Assembly: GCA_050248155.1 (NCBI GenBank)
Contig: JBFWSW010000010.1
Location: forward strand, 34,527 to 98,526
Reading direction: 5' to 3'
Source of the DNA: VFMC01 sp050248155
Lineage (GTDB): Bacteria; Actinomycetota; Acidimicrobiia; Acidimicrobiales; Ilumatobacteraceae
Length of the DNA stretch: 64,000 bases
The notes beneath the pieces are model-generated. The model ran no database searches. It was given only the letters and a program-made list of their open reading frames with translations, and was not told where the DNA came from. Both the position numbers and the translations under genes were made by a program. Shown piece after piece: positions 49,520 to 58,293 of the stretch. Position 1 is the first letter of the stretch. Every line of letters begins with the position of its first letter.

Positions 49520-50050
49520 TCACCGCCGGTGCAGGGTGAGCACCCTGGCGCCCACCGCCGGGGCAGGACGGAACGCATCGCGCGGCACCCGGGCACCGAC
49601 AACCACGTCGTAGGTGCGCCACCACGTCCTCGCTCCGGGCGCCCGTGCACTCGCCCACCGATGCGCGGCGGCGTCCTGCAAGACCAGGTCGGCGCGTGTC
49701 AGCCGACTCCCGTGGTGCACGAGCCGCGACAGAACTGCGCTGGTGGCACCAAAGGGTGGGTTGGCGACGACCCGGAACGGGCGGCGGGGCAGGCGGAGGT
49801 CGCGTGCGTCGGCGCGCACGACTCGGACGCCGGAGGTGAACCGTTGCCGCAGCACCGCGAGGCGGTCGGGGTGGAGCTCGATCGCGATGACATATGCACC
49901 GGCGCGCACCAGCTCGGCGGTCAGCGCGCCCGTACCCGCACCGATGTCGAGCACCAGCTCGCCACGTTGCACCCCGGCGTCGGCGACGATGCGCCGCGCC
50001 CACTCAGGGTCGAGCGCGTGCCAGCCCCACTCGCTCCGTGGACCGGCCAC
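49520..50050 (-). CDS. Short Erm/KsgA-type rRNA adenine methyltransferase
   Basis: This is a SAM-dependent N6-adenine rRNA methylase. The 176-aa protein has GELVLDIGAGTGALTAELVRAG (SAM motif), ELHPD, ADARDLRLP and the catalytic RVVANPPFGATSAVLSRL. It stops where the usual C-terminal helical domain of Erm and KsgA begins; the mycobacterial Erm(37) is of similar length and also lacks it. A role in intrinsic macrolide-lincosamide tolerance is possible. The end directly abuts manA. Whether it acts on 23S A2058 or elsewhere is unknown. Confidence 0.85.
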   Translation of the reverse strand: MAGPRSEWGWHALDPEWARRIVADAGVQRGELVLDIGAGTGALTAELVRAGAYVIAIELHPDRLAVLRQRFTSGVRVVRADARDLRLPRRPFRVVANPPFGATSAVLSRLVHHGSRLTRADLVLQDAAAHRWASARAPGARTWWRTYDVVVGARVPRDAFRPAPAVGARVLTLHRR

Positions 50051-50127
50051 GGAGACGCACCGTCATGACGAACATCACCATGCCTCCAGCGTGCCGCACG
50101 CCGCGCTCGGGTGACGACCGCTTTTCG

Positions 50128-50174
50128 AACTTCGGGTCTGCGGGGCGACAATCTCGCCCGTCAGCCCCGAAGTT
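50128..50174. terminator. Long stem-loop between phosphorylase and Erm-like gene
   Basis: AACTTCGGG and CCCGAAGTT with inner GGGCGA/TCGCCC pairs around CAATC. It follows the phosphorylase stop by 17 bp on its strand. There is no downstream T-tract, so termination is likely but not certain. Confidence 0.5.
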
Positions 50175-50190
50175 GGGGACGACGGTCCGG

Positions 50191-50952
50191 TCAGAGGAGG
50201 AGTACGGCGTCGAGGGCGAGGTCGAGCAGGTGGTCGCGGGCGCTCGCCTGCTTCTCCCAGTCGCGGTGGTCCCACTCCGCCGCGCTGACGTCGTCACCCG
50301 CGTACAGCAGCTGGGCGTACACGACACCGCGGAACGCGGCTGCGGCGAACATCGCCGAGGCCTCCATCTCGACCGTGATGCACCCTTGTTCACGTCGGCG
50401 CGCCACCTTGGCCGGGGTCTCACGGAAGAAGGCGTCGGTCGTCCAGGTGAGCCCACGGTCGTGCGGAACGCCGGCGTCGGTGAGGACCTGATCGATGGCC
50501 GCCAGCGCTCGCGGGTGCGGAACCACCGCAACATCGGGCGGTGCGTAGTGGTAGCTCGTCCCCTCGTCACGGATGGCGCCCGTCGGGACGATCACGTGAC
50601 CGACGTCGAAACCCGGTCGGATGATGCCCGCTCCCCCGCATCCGATGATGTTCGTCGCCCCCAGCGCCACGAGCACCTCGAACGAGGTGACCGCCGCTGG
50701 CGCGCCGACACCGGGGCTCACGAGTGCGACCTCGACACCGCGGTGCTCTGTCACGCAGATCGCGTGGTCGCCGTGCTCGAACGGGACGTGGTGCACGGGG
50801 ACGAGCTCGCACGTGCGGTCGCGGACCACGTTGCCGAACCAGCACATCACCGCTCGGTCGGGGAACCCGAGGCGCGGCCGGTGGATGGACGGGTTGATGA
50901 CCGCGTCGGGCGAGGGGTCGAACTCGAAGAGCGGATGATCGTGCGGCGTCAT
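50191..50952 (-). CDS. Nucleoside phosphorylase (uridine/purine phosphorylase family)
   Basis: This enzyme cleaves nucleosides with phosphate to free base and pentose-1-phosphate. The 253-aa protein has VALVSPGVGAPAAVTSFEVL, the glycine-rich NIIGCGGAGII, and the ribose-binding segment CITVEMEASAMFAAA. Family placement is firm, and uridine phosphorylase is the best guess. The ATG at 50952 is preferred; upstream sequence overlaps ispG. It lies 8 bp after ispG on the same strand. Confidence 0.88.
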   Translation of the reverse strand: MTPHDHPLFEFDPSPDAVINPSIHRPRLGFPDRAVMCWFGNVVRDRTCELVPVHHVPFEHGDHAICVTEHRGVEVALVSPGVGAPAAVTSFEVLVALGATNIIGCGGAGIIRPGFDVGHVIVPTGAIRDEGTSYHYAPPDVAVVPHPRALAAIDQVLTDAGVPHDRGLTWTTDAFFRETPAKVARRREQGCITVEMEASAMFAAAAFRGVVYAQLLYAGDDVSAAEWDHRDWEKQASARDHLLDLALDAVLLL

Positions 50953-50959
50953 GCAGCAA

Positions 50960-52177
50960 TCATGATGACGCAACCGTCTTGCGGATCTCGACGATCTTCT
51001 CGGTCGCGTGGTTCGCGTCGGCGCCCTTGTCGTCGAGCAGCTTCGAGCGATCGAGCCGCGCCTCGCGCTCGGCCTTGGCGACATCGGCCCGGGCGATCGC
51101 CGCCTCTGTGCCGTGCTCGTGGATGAACTCGGCCCACTCGACCAGCGCGTCGACCATCTCGTCCTCGCTGACGACAGCGACGTTCGTGCCCTTCACGAAC
51201 AGATGGCCTCGCTTGTTGCCGGCGGCGATGCCGAGGTCGGCCTCGCGCGCCTCGCCCGGGCCGTTGACCACGCACCCCATGACCGCCACCTGCAGCGGCA
51301 GCTTGCGATCGCCGAAGGCCTGCATCGCCCGGTTGGCGACGTCGATCACGTCGACCTCGGCACGGCCACAGCTGGGGCAGGCGATGAGGTCGACGTTCTT
51401 GCGCTCGCGCAGCCCGAGCGACTCGAGCAACTGCCGACCCGCCTTGGCTTCCTCGACCGGGTCGGCCGTGAGGGAGTAGCGGATGGTGTCGCCGATGCCC
51501 TCGAGCAACAGCGTGGCGATGCCGGCGGTCGCCTTCAGCAACCCCTGCGGGAGCGGGCCGGCTTCGGTGACGCCGAGGTGGAGCGGTGCATCGGTGACCT
51601 CGCTGAGCTGCCGGTAGGCCTCGACCATGAGCGGCACGCTCGACGCCTTGACGCTGATCTTGTACTGGTCGAAGCCGACCTCGTCGAAGTACGCCATCTC
51701 CTGCTGCGCGCTCTCGACCATCGCCTCGGGCCTGATGCCACCCCACTTCTCGTAGAGCGCCGGGTCGAGCGAGCCGCCGTTCACGCCGATTCGGATGGGC
51801 ACGCCGCGGTCCTTGGCCTCCGCGGCGACGGTCTTGATGTGCTCGGGCCGGCGGATGTTGCCGGGGTTGAGGCGCAGGCCGTGGACGCCGGCCTCCATCG
51901 CGGCGAGCGCCATCTTGTACTGGTGGTGGATGTCGGCGATGATCGGCACCGGCGAGCGCGGCACGATCTGGGCGAGGCCCTCGGCTGCTTCGGGCTCGTT
52001 GCAGGTGCAGCGAACGATGTCGCACCCCGCCGCGGCGAGCGCGTAGATCTGCTGCAGCGTGCCCTCGACATCGGCGGTCTTGGTGATCGTCATCGACTGC
52101 ACCGTGATCGGCGCATCGCCACCGACGGCCACCTTGCCGACGTGGATCTGCCGTGTGCGGCGTCGCTCGAAGCTCAT
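50960..52177 (-). CDS. ispG: 4-hydroxy-3-methylbut-2-enyl diphosphate synthase (IspG/GcpE)
   Basis: This is the iron-sulphur enzyme for the sixth step of the MEP isoprenoid pathway. The 405-aa protein has IHVGKVAVGGDAPITVQSMT, RLNPGNIR, IRIGVNGGSLD and the cluster ligands CPSCG (Cys267, Cys270) and GCVVNGPGEA (Cys302). The length is normal. Its ATG overlaps the protease stop by 4 bp. With dxr three genes away this places two MEP enzymes in one operon around the protease, a conserved actinobacterial order. Confidence 0.96.
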   Translation of the reverse strand: MSFERRRTRQIHVGKVAVGGDAPITVQSMTITKTADVEGTLQQIYALAAAGCDIVRCTCNEPEAAEGLAQIVPRSPVPIIADIHHQYKMALAAMEAGVHGLRLNPGNIRRPEHIKTVAAEAKDRGVPIRIGVNGGSLDPALYEKWGGIRPEAMVESAQQEMAYFDEVGFDQYKISVKASSVPLMVEAYRQLSEVTDAPLHLGVTEAGPLPQGLLKATAGIATLLLEGIGDTIRYSLTADPVEEAKAGRQLLESLGLRERKNVDLIACPSCGRAEVDVIDVANRAMQAFGDRKLPLQVAVMGCVVNGPGEAREADLGIAAGNKRGHLFVKGTNVAVVSEDEMVDALVEWAEFIHEHGTEAAIARADVAKAEREARLDRSKLLDDKGADANHATEKIVEIRKTVASS

Positions 52178-53424
52178 TGGATCGGCTTCGCGATGTCGAG
52201 GTAGAGACCGGTGAGGAACATGAACGCCAGGACGGCGATCGTGATCGACACCACGGGCATGAGCTTGGCGACATCGGCGAAGTACCGGCGTCCCCGACGC
52301 GACCGGATGCGTTCGTACACGGCAACCGCGGCGTGCCCGCCATCGAGTGGGAGCAACGGGAACATGTTGAACACGCCGACCGAGAGGTTGACCATCGCCA
52401 GCAACAGCAGCACGCCGCCCCAGCCGTCGAACGTGCCGACGTTGTCGCTGAGCCGCGTCGCTCCGACGAGCGTGGTCGGCCGCGAGGTGGGGTCTTCGTT
52501 CGTGCCGAAGAGATGGCCTGCGACGTTCACCGGGTTGATGACCTTCACCACGCCTTCAACGGATTGACCGAGGCCCCGGACCAGGTCGACGCTCCCGATG
52601 CCGAACGCCTCTGGCAGCGACTTCTCCACCCGGTCGACCGACTGCGTGCTCACACCCAGGAACCCCCGCGGCGCATCGGTACCGGGGCGTTGCGTCAGCG
52701 TCGCCGGCAGCACCATCTCGACACCGTCGCGCACGACGACGACCTCGATGAGCGTCCCTGGGGCGATCGAGCCCAGCAGGTCGCTCATCTGCTCGGCCTT
52801 CGTGAGCCGATGCCCGTCGATCTCGACGAGTTGATCGCCGCGCTGGATCCCGGCGATGCCGGCAGGCGTGCCGGAGTCGACCGACTCGGCCACCACCACG
52901 CGCCCGCTCTCCTCGAATCGACCGACACCTGCGTACACACCAGTGACGAGCACGATCGCGATCAACATGTGCATGAGCGACCCGGCGCTGATGACCAGCA
53001 GCCGCTTCGGGAACGACTGCTGACGGTAGGTGACCGGCTCGTCCTCGGGCGGTACTTCGTCGAGGTTGTTCATGCCGATGATGCGGACGAACGCGCCGAG
53101 CGGGATGGCTCGCAGGCCGTACTCGATGCCGTTGCGATGGAAGCTCCAGATGCGCGGACCGAAGCCCATGAAGAACTGCGTCACCTTCATGCCCGACCGC
53201 CGAGCGGTCCAGAAGTGGCCGACCTCGTGCAGGAAGACCGAGACGAGGATGCCTCCGACGAAGACGACGAACCAGACGTTGACGGCGGCGAGCACGATGA
53301 AGAGCGCGACCCAGGCACCGATGCCCAGGACTGCCGTCATCGGGTCAGGCCGCTCGTCGGGGTCGCGTTCGACCACGGAGCCGCCTGCGGCCATCTCCTG
53401 TTTGAACGCCTCCAACTTGCTCAC
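52174..53424 (-). CDS. Site-2 intramembrane metalloprotease (RseP/Rip1 family)
   Basis: This zinc protease cleaves membrane anti-sigma factors or other single-pass proteins. The 416-aa protein has the catalytic HEVGH (66-70) in the first helix region. A central PDZ domain is at about 180-260 (AGIAGIQRGDQLVEIDGHRL), and the second active-site motif is NMFPLLPLDGGH. At least four membrane helices are present. M. tuberculosis Rip1 occupies the same place between dxr and ispG. Its sigma-factor pathway cannot be read from this window. Confidence 0.93.
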   Translation of the reverse strand: MSKLEAFKQEMAAGGSVVERDPDERPDPMTAVLGIGAWVALFIVLAAVNVWFVVFVGGILVSVFLHEVGHFWTARRSGMKVTQFFMGFGPRIWSFHRNGIEYGLRAIPLGAFVRIIGMNNLDEVPPEDEPVTYRQQSFPKRLLVISAGSLMHMLIAIVLVTGVYAGVGRFEESGRVVVAESVDSGTPAGIAGIQRGDQLVEIDGHRLTKAEQMSDLLGSIAPGTLIEVVVVRDGVEMVLPATLTQRPGTDAPRGFLGVSTQSVDRVEKSLPEAFGIGSVDLVRGLGQSVEGVVKVINPVNVAGHLFGTNEDPTSRPTTLVGATRLSDNVGTFDGWGGVLLLLAMVNLSVGVFNMFPLLPLDGGHAAVAVYERIRSRRGRRYFADVAKLMPVVSITIAVLAFMFLTGLYLDIAKPIQ

Positions 53425-54563
53425 GCTGCGATCTCCTCACGTGCCACGGTACGGGCCGCGGCGTCGGCTGCGACGATGTCGTCGACGGTTGCATCGGCAC
53501 CTGGTTCGTGGCGCTGGAGGACCCGGTCGCACACCTCGGCGATCTGCGGCCACCGCAGGCGGCCGGCCAGGAAGGCATCGACCGCCACCTCGTTGGCCGC
53601 GCTCAGCCATGCCGGAGCGGTGCCACCGACTCGACCGGCCTCGTAGGCGAGGCCGAGGCAGCGGAACGTCGCCCGGTCGGGTTGCTCGAAGTCGAGCCGG
53701 CCGAGCGAGGCCCAATCGATGCGGCCGAACGGCGTGCCGATGCGGGCCGGGTACGCCAGCGCGTAGCCGATGGGCAGGCGCATGTCGGGCATGCTGAGCT
53801 GCGCCATCGTGCACCCATCCGTGAACTCGACCATCGAGTGCACGACGCTCTGCGGGTGCACGACGACCTCGATGCGGTCGAACGGTGTGCCGAACAGCTC
53901 GTGCGCCTCGATCACCTCGAGGCCCTTGTTCATGAGCGTCGACGAGTCGATGGTGATCTTCGGACCCATCGACCACGTGGGATGCGCGAGCGCGTCGTCG
54001 ACCGACACGTCGGCGAGGCTGGCCGCACTGCGTCCCCGGAACGGCCCGCCGCTCGCGGTGAGCACCAGGCGGGTGACCTCTCGGTCGGCGTTCACCGACG
54101 AGCGCAGGCACTGGTGCAGCGCGCAGTGCTCGCTGTCAACCGGCACGAGCTCGGCACCAGGGGTCGCCCGCAGGGGCTGCACGACCGGCCCGGCGGCGAT
54201 GAGGCTCTCCTTGTTGGCGAGCGCGAGGCGCTTGCCCGCACGCAGCGTGGCGACGGTGACCGGAAGCCCCGCGAAGCCGACGACGGCGTTGACGACCACG
54301 TCGGCATCCTCGGCCAGGTCGCTGAGATCGCCCACGACCTGGGCGAACGGCAGTGCGTCGGCCACCCGCTGGTGCTGCGACGTGTCGGCGACGGCCACGA
54401 CCTTGGGGCGGAACTCGAGCGCCTGCTCGATGAGGACATCGACCGACGACCCGACGCCGAGGCCAACGACCTCGTACTGCTCACGCTCTGCGCGGATGAC
54501 GTCGAGCGTCTGCGTGCCGATGCTGCCGCTGCAGCCTGCGATCGCGACACGCACCGTGGTCAT
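53421..54563 (-). CDS. dxr: 1-deoxy-D-xylulose 5-phosphate reductoisomerase
   Basis: This enzyme makes MEP from DXP with NADPH, the committed step of isoprenoid synthesis. The 380-aa protein has the NADPH motif AGCSGSIGTQT (9-19) and ALANKESLIAAGPVV. The metal and substrate region contains PVDSEHCALHQCL and ASGGPFRG, followed by KITIDSSTLMNKGLEVIEAHELF. The length is normal. CAGAAT lies 6 nt before the ATG. It overlaps the protease gene by 4 bp. Confidence 0.96.
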   Translation of the reverse strand: MTTVRVAIAGCSGSIGTQTLDVIRAEREQYEVVGLGVGSSVDVLIEQALEFRPKVVAVADTSQHQRVADALPFAQVVGDLSDLAEDADVVVNAVVGFAGLPVTVATLRAGKRLALANKESLIAAGPVVQPLRATPGAELVPVDSEHCALHQCLRSSVNADREVTRLVLTASGGPFRGRSAASLADVSVDDALAHPTWSMGPKITIDSSTLMNKGLEVIEAHELFGTPFDRIEVVVHPQSVVHSMVEFTDGCTMAQLSMPDMRLPIGYALAYPARIGTPFGRIDWASLGRLDFEQPDRATFRCLGLAYEAGRVGGTAPAWLSAANEVAVDAFLAGRLRWPQIAEVCDRVLQRHEPGADATVDDIVAADAAARTVAREEIAA

Positions 54564-54611
54564 GGGGCAATTCTGGCAGCAGAACGCCCGCGAACCGCCG
54601 CGACGCTCCGG

Positions 54612-56015
54612 CTACTTCGTCACCCAGGGCTCGAGCAGGATGAGCAGGTAGTAGACCGCGGGCAGCGTGAACAGGAAGCCGTCGAAGCGATCGAGCACCC
54701 CGCCGTGGCCGCGCACGATGCTGCCGAAGTCCTTGATGTCGAGGTTGCGCTTGAACATGCTCTCGACCAGATCGCCGAGCGGTGCGGTGCACGCGACGAC
54801 GAGGCCGAGGATCATCAGGTCGCCGAAGCTGTTCCACGTGTCGCTCTTGTCGGACACGTTGACGACCACCATCGCGATGATCGTCATGGCCGCCCCGCCG
54901 ATGAACCCTTCGACCGTCTTCGACGGGCTGATCCAGCCGCGCAGCGGGGTGCGCCCTGCCGCGGAGCCGATGAACAGCGCTCCGACGTCGTTGGCCACCA
55001 CGGCGAGCGCCAGCAGGAACAAGGTGTCGGTGCCGACCGAGTCCGTGGGGCCGACCGCGTTGAGCAACGTCACGTTCGAGGCCGACAGGATGAGCGCGGC
55101 GAACGAGCCCATCACGCCGATCCACACGATGCCGAGCGTGGTGATCGCCATGTTGGGCATCGGGCTCGATTCGAGGCTCGACGACGTGACGAAGGTGAGG
55201 CACCCGGCGGCGAAGGCGACGACGATGATGAGCGGCAGCGCGACCTCACCGACCCAGTACGTGGCGAGCGGGAGCGCGGTGCAGGCGACGATGCCGGCGA
55301 CCGTTGCCGGGCGGTAGCCCTTCTCGCTGACCTTGTCGAAGAACTCGACGGCGGCCAGGCCGACGACGGCGACGATGATGACCAGCACCGCCCACGGCTT
55401 GATGAGGATCGCGCCGATGAAGGCCGCCGCGATGATCAGCCCGACGGCGACGGCGACGGGCATGTCGCGCGGCGTCGAGGCCTGCACGGTGCGCGGGGAG
55501 GGGGTGGCTCCCGGGCGTGCCGGGCGCGGCCGTGTGGGATCGATGCGACCCGACCGGCCACGGTTCTTCGGCATCGGCCTGCCCATCCGATCCTCGGTGG
55601 GGTCGGTGCCGATGGTGATGCGTCCCGGGCCCCTCGGCCGGGCGATCCCGGCGGATGTGTCCTCGACGACGTCGTACATCGCCGTCGGCATCGACTCGTC
55701 GGCGGTGTGGTCGGATGTCTCGAGCTCACCCGTCGGAGCGGGGTCGTCGCTCCACACCGGTGCGTCGTTCGAGAACGACGACCAGACATCGAGGTCCTCG
55801 GTCGAGTCGGTGGGGCCGCTGCCCGCCAGGTTGGACGGCATCTCGCCGGTGGGCGGAGCCGTCCAGTGCGGCAGAGGGCCGGTGTCGGCGGTGCCGAACG
55901 ACAGCTCGTCGCTCGGGTCCTCGATCTCGCTGGTCAGATCGTCGCCGAAGAGCGGCGGCCCGAAATCGTCGTCGCGTTCGTCGCGCTGGCCTCGCCGCCA
56001 GACGTCATCGCTCAT
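54612..56015 (-). CDS. cdsA: Phosphatidate cytidylyltransferase with long acidic N-terminal extension
   Basis: This enzyme makes CDP-diacylglycerol from phosphatidic acid and CTP, the branch point to phospholipids, in the inner membrane. Residues about 190-467 form the enzyme, with multiple helices and the family end GWISPSKTVEGFIGG, PLGDLVESMFKR and DFGSIVRGHGGVLDRFDG. Residues 1-185 are an unusual disordered region, acidic at first (DERDDDFGPPLF) and then basic Pro/Arg-rich, with no membrane segment. A GGGGGAGA site precedes the ATG. Confidence 0.94.
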   Translation of the reverse strand: MSDDVWRRGQRDERDDDFGPPLFGDDLTSEIEDPSDELSFGTADTGPLPHWTAPPTGEMPSNLAGSGPTDSTEDLDVWSSFSNDAPVWSDDPAPTGELETSDHTADESMPTAMYDVVEDTSAGIARPRGPGRITIGTDPTEDRMGRPMPKNRGRSGRIDPTRPRPARPGATPSPRTVQASTPRDMPVAVAVGLIIAAAFIGAILIKPWAVLVIIVAVVGLAAVEFFDKVSEKGYRPATVAGIVACTALPLATYWVGEVALPLIIVVAFAAGCLTFVTSSSLESSPMPNMAITTLGIVWIGVMGSFAALILSASNVTLLNAVGPTDSVGTDTLFLLALAVVANDVGALFIGSAAGRTPLRGWISPSKTVEGFIGGAAMTIIAMVVVNVSDKSDTWNSFGDLMILGLVVACTAPLGDLVESMFKRNLDIKDFGSIVRGHGGVLDRFDGFLFTLPAVYYLLILLEPWVTK

Positions 56016-56052
56016 GCGGGTCTCCCCCGTTCATCGGTCGCGGTCACGGCCT

Positions 56053-56610
56053 TCACACCTCGAGCAGTTCCTGTTCCTTGCGTCCGAGGGCTCGGTCGAT
56101 CTGCTCGACGTGATCGTGGGTCAGCTTCTCGAGCTCCTTCTCGGCACGTTCGAGCTCGTCGGCCGAGATCGCCCCCGCCTTCTCGGACGCCTCGAGCTGC
56201 TTGCGCGCATCACGGCGGATGTTCCGCACCGCGATGCGGCCGTCCTCCGACATGTTCTTGACGACCTTCACGTACTCCTTGCGGCGCTGCTCGGTGAGCG
56301 CCGGGAAGTTCAACCGGATCACCACGCCGTCGTTCGAGGGGTTGATGCCGAGGTCGCTCTCGCGGATGGCCTTCTCGATCGCGCCGAGCGTGCTGCGGTC
56401 GTGCGGCTTGACCACGAGCTGGCGCGCCTCGGGCACCTGGAAGCCCGCCAGCTGCTGGAGCGGGACCGGGGAGCCGTAGTACTCGACGAGCAACTTCTCG
56501 ACGAGCGCGGGCGTCGCCCGCCCGGTGCGGACCGAGGTGAACTGGTTCTGCACGTGCTCGACGGCCTTCTCCATCTTCTCCATGGCGTCGAGGAGCGTTT
56601 CTTCGGTCAC
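56053..56610 (-). CDS. frr: Ribosome recycling factor
   Basis: With EF-G, this factor splits post-termination ribosomes. The 185-aa protein (same length as in E. coli) has VRTGRATPALVEKLLVEYYG, NPSNDGVVIRLNFPALTEQRRKE and the helical bundle RNIRRDARKQL. The GTG at 56610 is chosen because the domain begins there and TACGCT lies exactly 6 nt upstream. The order pyrH-frr is conserved. Confidence 0.97.
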   Translation of the reverse strand: MTEETLLDAMEKMEKAVEHVQNQFTSVRTGRATPALVEKLLVEYYGSPVPLQQLAGFQVPEARQLVVKPHDRSTLGAIEKAIRESDLGINPSNDGVVIRLNFPALTEQRRKEYVKVVKNMSEDGRIAVRNIRRDARKQLEASEKAGAISADELERAEKELEKLTHDHVEQIDRALGRKEQELLEV

Positions 56611-56729
56611 AGGGACAGCGTAGTGACGCAGCGCACCAGGTGCAGTCATCTGCGCTGGCACGAGCACTGTCGGTGGCACCGCAACCGGCCCGGACCCAGG
56701 GCCCCGAGGGGCCGGCCGCTGGACGAGGC

Positions 56730-57497
56730 TCAGGCAGGTGGATCGTCGTGGCGACGACCGCGGATGGGCGCCTCGCCGCGGCGGATGATCGTCCCCACCT
56801 GGTCGCCCGCCAGGATGGCTTGCAACGCCCCTTCGATCGACATGTCGAACACCACGATGGGGATGTCGTTGTCGCGGCAGAAGGCGATCGCCGTGGCGTC
56901 CATGACCTTCAGGTCCTTCGTCATCACGTCGAGGTAGTCGATGGACTCGTACTTCACGGCCGCGGGATCGCGCCGCGGGTCGGCGCTGTAGACGCCGTCG
57001 ACACCCGAATGGGTGCCCTTGATGAGCACGTTGGCCTCGATCTCGGCGGCACGCAGCGCCGCAGCGGTGTCGGTGGTGAAGAACGGGTTGCCGGTGCCCG
57101 CAGCGAAGATGACGACGCGACCCTTCTCGAGGTGGCGCATCGCCCTGCGGCGGATGTACGGCTCGGCGATGCGCGGCATCTCGATGGCGCTGAGCACCCG
57201 GGTGTCCTGGCCGTTGCGCTCGAGCGAGTCCTGCAGGGCGAGGGCGTTCATGACCGTCCCGAGCATGCCGATGTGGTCGCTCTGCGTGGCATCCATGCCC
57301 GACATTGCGCCGGTGCGTCCACGCCAGAAGTTCCCGCCTCCGACGACCACCGTGACGTCGACGCCGAGGTCGCGGACCGCGATGATCTCGCGAGCCGTGT
57401 GGTCGAGGGTCGGGCCGTCGAGACCCGAACCCGACGCTCCGGCGAGGGCTTCACCCGATGGCTTGAAGACGATCCGTTGCCACCGGGGCTGGCTCAT
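56730..57497 (-). CDS. pyrH: Uridylate kinase
   Basis: This enzyme phosphorylates UMP to UDP for pyrimidine nucleotide synthesis. The 255-aa protein has FKPSGEALAG (usual KLSGEAL), VVVGGGNFWRGRTG, GMLGTVMNAL and TGNPFFTTDTAAALRAAE, typical of the bacterial hexameric enzyme. It lies 4 bp after tsf and 119 bp before frr. The slightly different first motif is within the range of actinobacterial PyrH. Confidence 0.96.
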   Translation of the reverse strand: MSQPRWQRIVFKPSGEALAGASGSGLDGPTLDHTAREIIAVRDLGVDVTVVVGGGNFWRGRTGAMSGMDATQSDHIGMLGTVMNALALQDSLERNGQDTRVLSAIEMPRIAEPYIRRRAMRHLEKGRVVIFAAGTGNPFFTTDTAAALRAAEIEANVLIKGTHSGVDGVYSADPRRDPAAVKYESIDYLDVMTKDLKVMDATAIAFCRDNDIPIVVFDMSIEGALQAILAGDQVGTIIRRGEAPIRGRRHDDPPA

Positions 57498-57501
57498 CTG
57501 C

Positions 57502-58290
57502 TCAGCCGATCTCGACCTGGGCGAACCGGACGATGGTGGCGGAGCCGATGAGCTTGCCCACCGACTGCTTGTCGTCCTTGGCGTAGGGCTGGTCGAGCAG
57601 CGCGACGTCCTTGAAGAAGCCGTTCAGGCGGCCCTCGATGATCTTGGGCAGGGCCGCTTCGGGCTTGCCCTCGTTGCGGCTGATCGTCTCGAGCGTCTGA
57701 CGCTCGTGCTCGAGCACGTCGGCGGGCACGTCGTTGCGGCTGAGGTACTTGGGCCGGGCGAAGGCGATGTGCACGGCGACGTCGTGGGCGAGCTCGTCGC
57801 TCGCGCCCGCCATCTCGACGAGCACCGCGTTCACGCCACGGCCGCCCTGGATGTGCAGGTAGCTGCCGATCGTGTTGCCAGATGCAGCTTCGATGCGCAC
57901 GACCTCGCCGAGCTCGATCTTCTCCTTGAGCGTGATCTTCAGGTCCTCGAGCTGTGACGCCCGCTCGGCGACCGCGGCCTCGCCCTTCCGGGCGACGAGG
58001 TGGGCGAGCTCGGTGGCCTCACCCTTGAAGTGCTCGCTGCTGGCGACGAAGTCGGTCTCGCTCTTGAGCTTGACGATGGCGGCGACGTCGTCCTCGACGA
58101 CGAGCGCGACCACGCCCTGGGTGTTCTCGCGATCGTCACGCTTGGCGCTGGCGGCGAGACCCTTTTCGCGCAGCCACTGCTTGGAGGCCTCCATGTCGCC
58201 GTCGTTGGCCTCGAGGGCCTTCTTCGCGTCCATCATCCCGGCGCCGGTCGCCTGACGCAGGGCCTGTACATCCTTGGCGGTGAATGCCAT
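57502..58290 (-). CDS. tsf: Translation elongation factor Ts
   Basis: This factor exchanges GDP for GTP on EF-Tu. The 262-aa protein starts MAFTAKDVQALRQATGAGMMDAK, the canonical opening. It has VVALVVEDDVAAIVKLKSETDFVAS with the TDFVA motif. It follows rpsB by 3 bp, the universal rpsB-tsf pair. No unusual features. Confidence 0.97.
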   Translation of the reverse strand: MAFTAKDVQALRQATGAGMMDAKKALEANDGDMEASKQWLREKGLAASAKRDDRENTQGVVALVVEDDVAAIVKLKSETDFVASSEHFKGEATELAHLVARKGEAAVAERASQLEDLKITLKEKIELGEVVRIEAASGNTIGSYLHIQGGRGVNAVLVEMAGASDELAHDVAVHIAFARPKYLSRNDVPADVLEHERQTLETISRNEGKPEAALPKIIEGRLNGFFKDVALLDQPYAKDDKQSVGKLIGSATIVRFAQVEIG

Positions 58291-58293
58291 CGC

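Noticed and set aside
53508..56261. 917-codon plus-strand open frame over dxr and cdsA
   Set aside because: Antisense of dxr, cdsA and frr; charged low-complexity His/Arg/Asp sequence without motifs.
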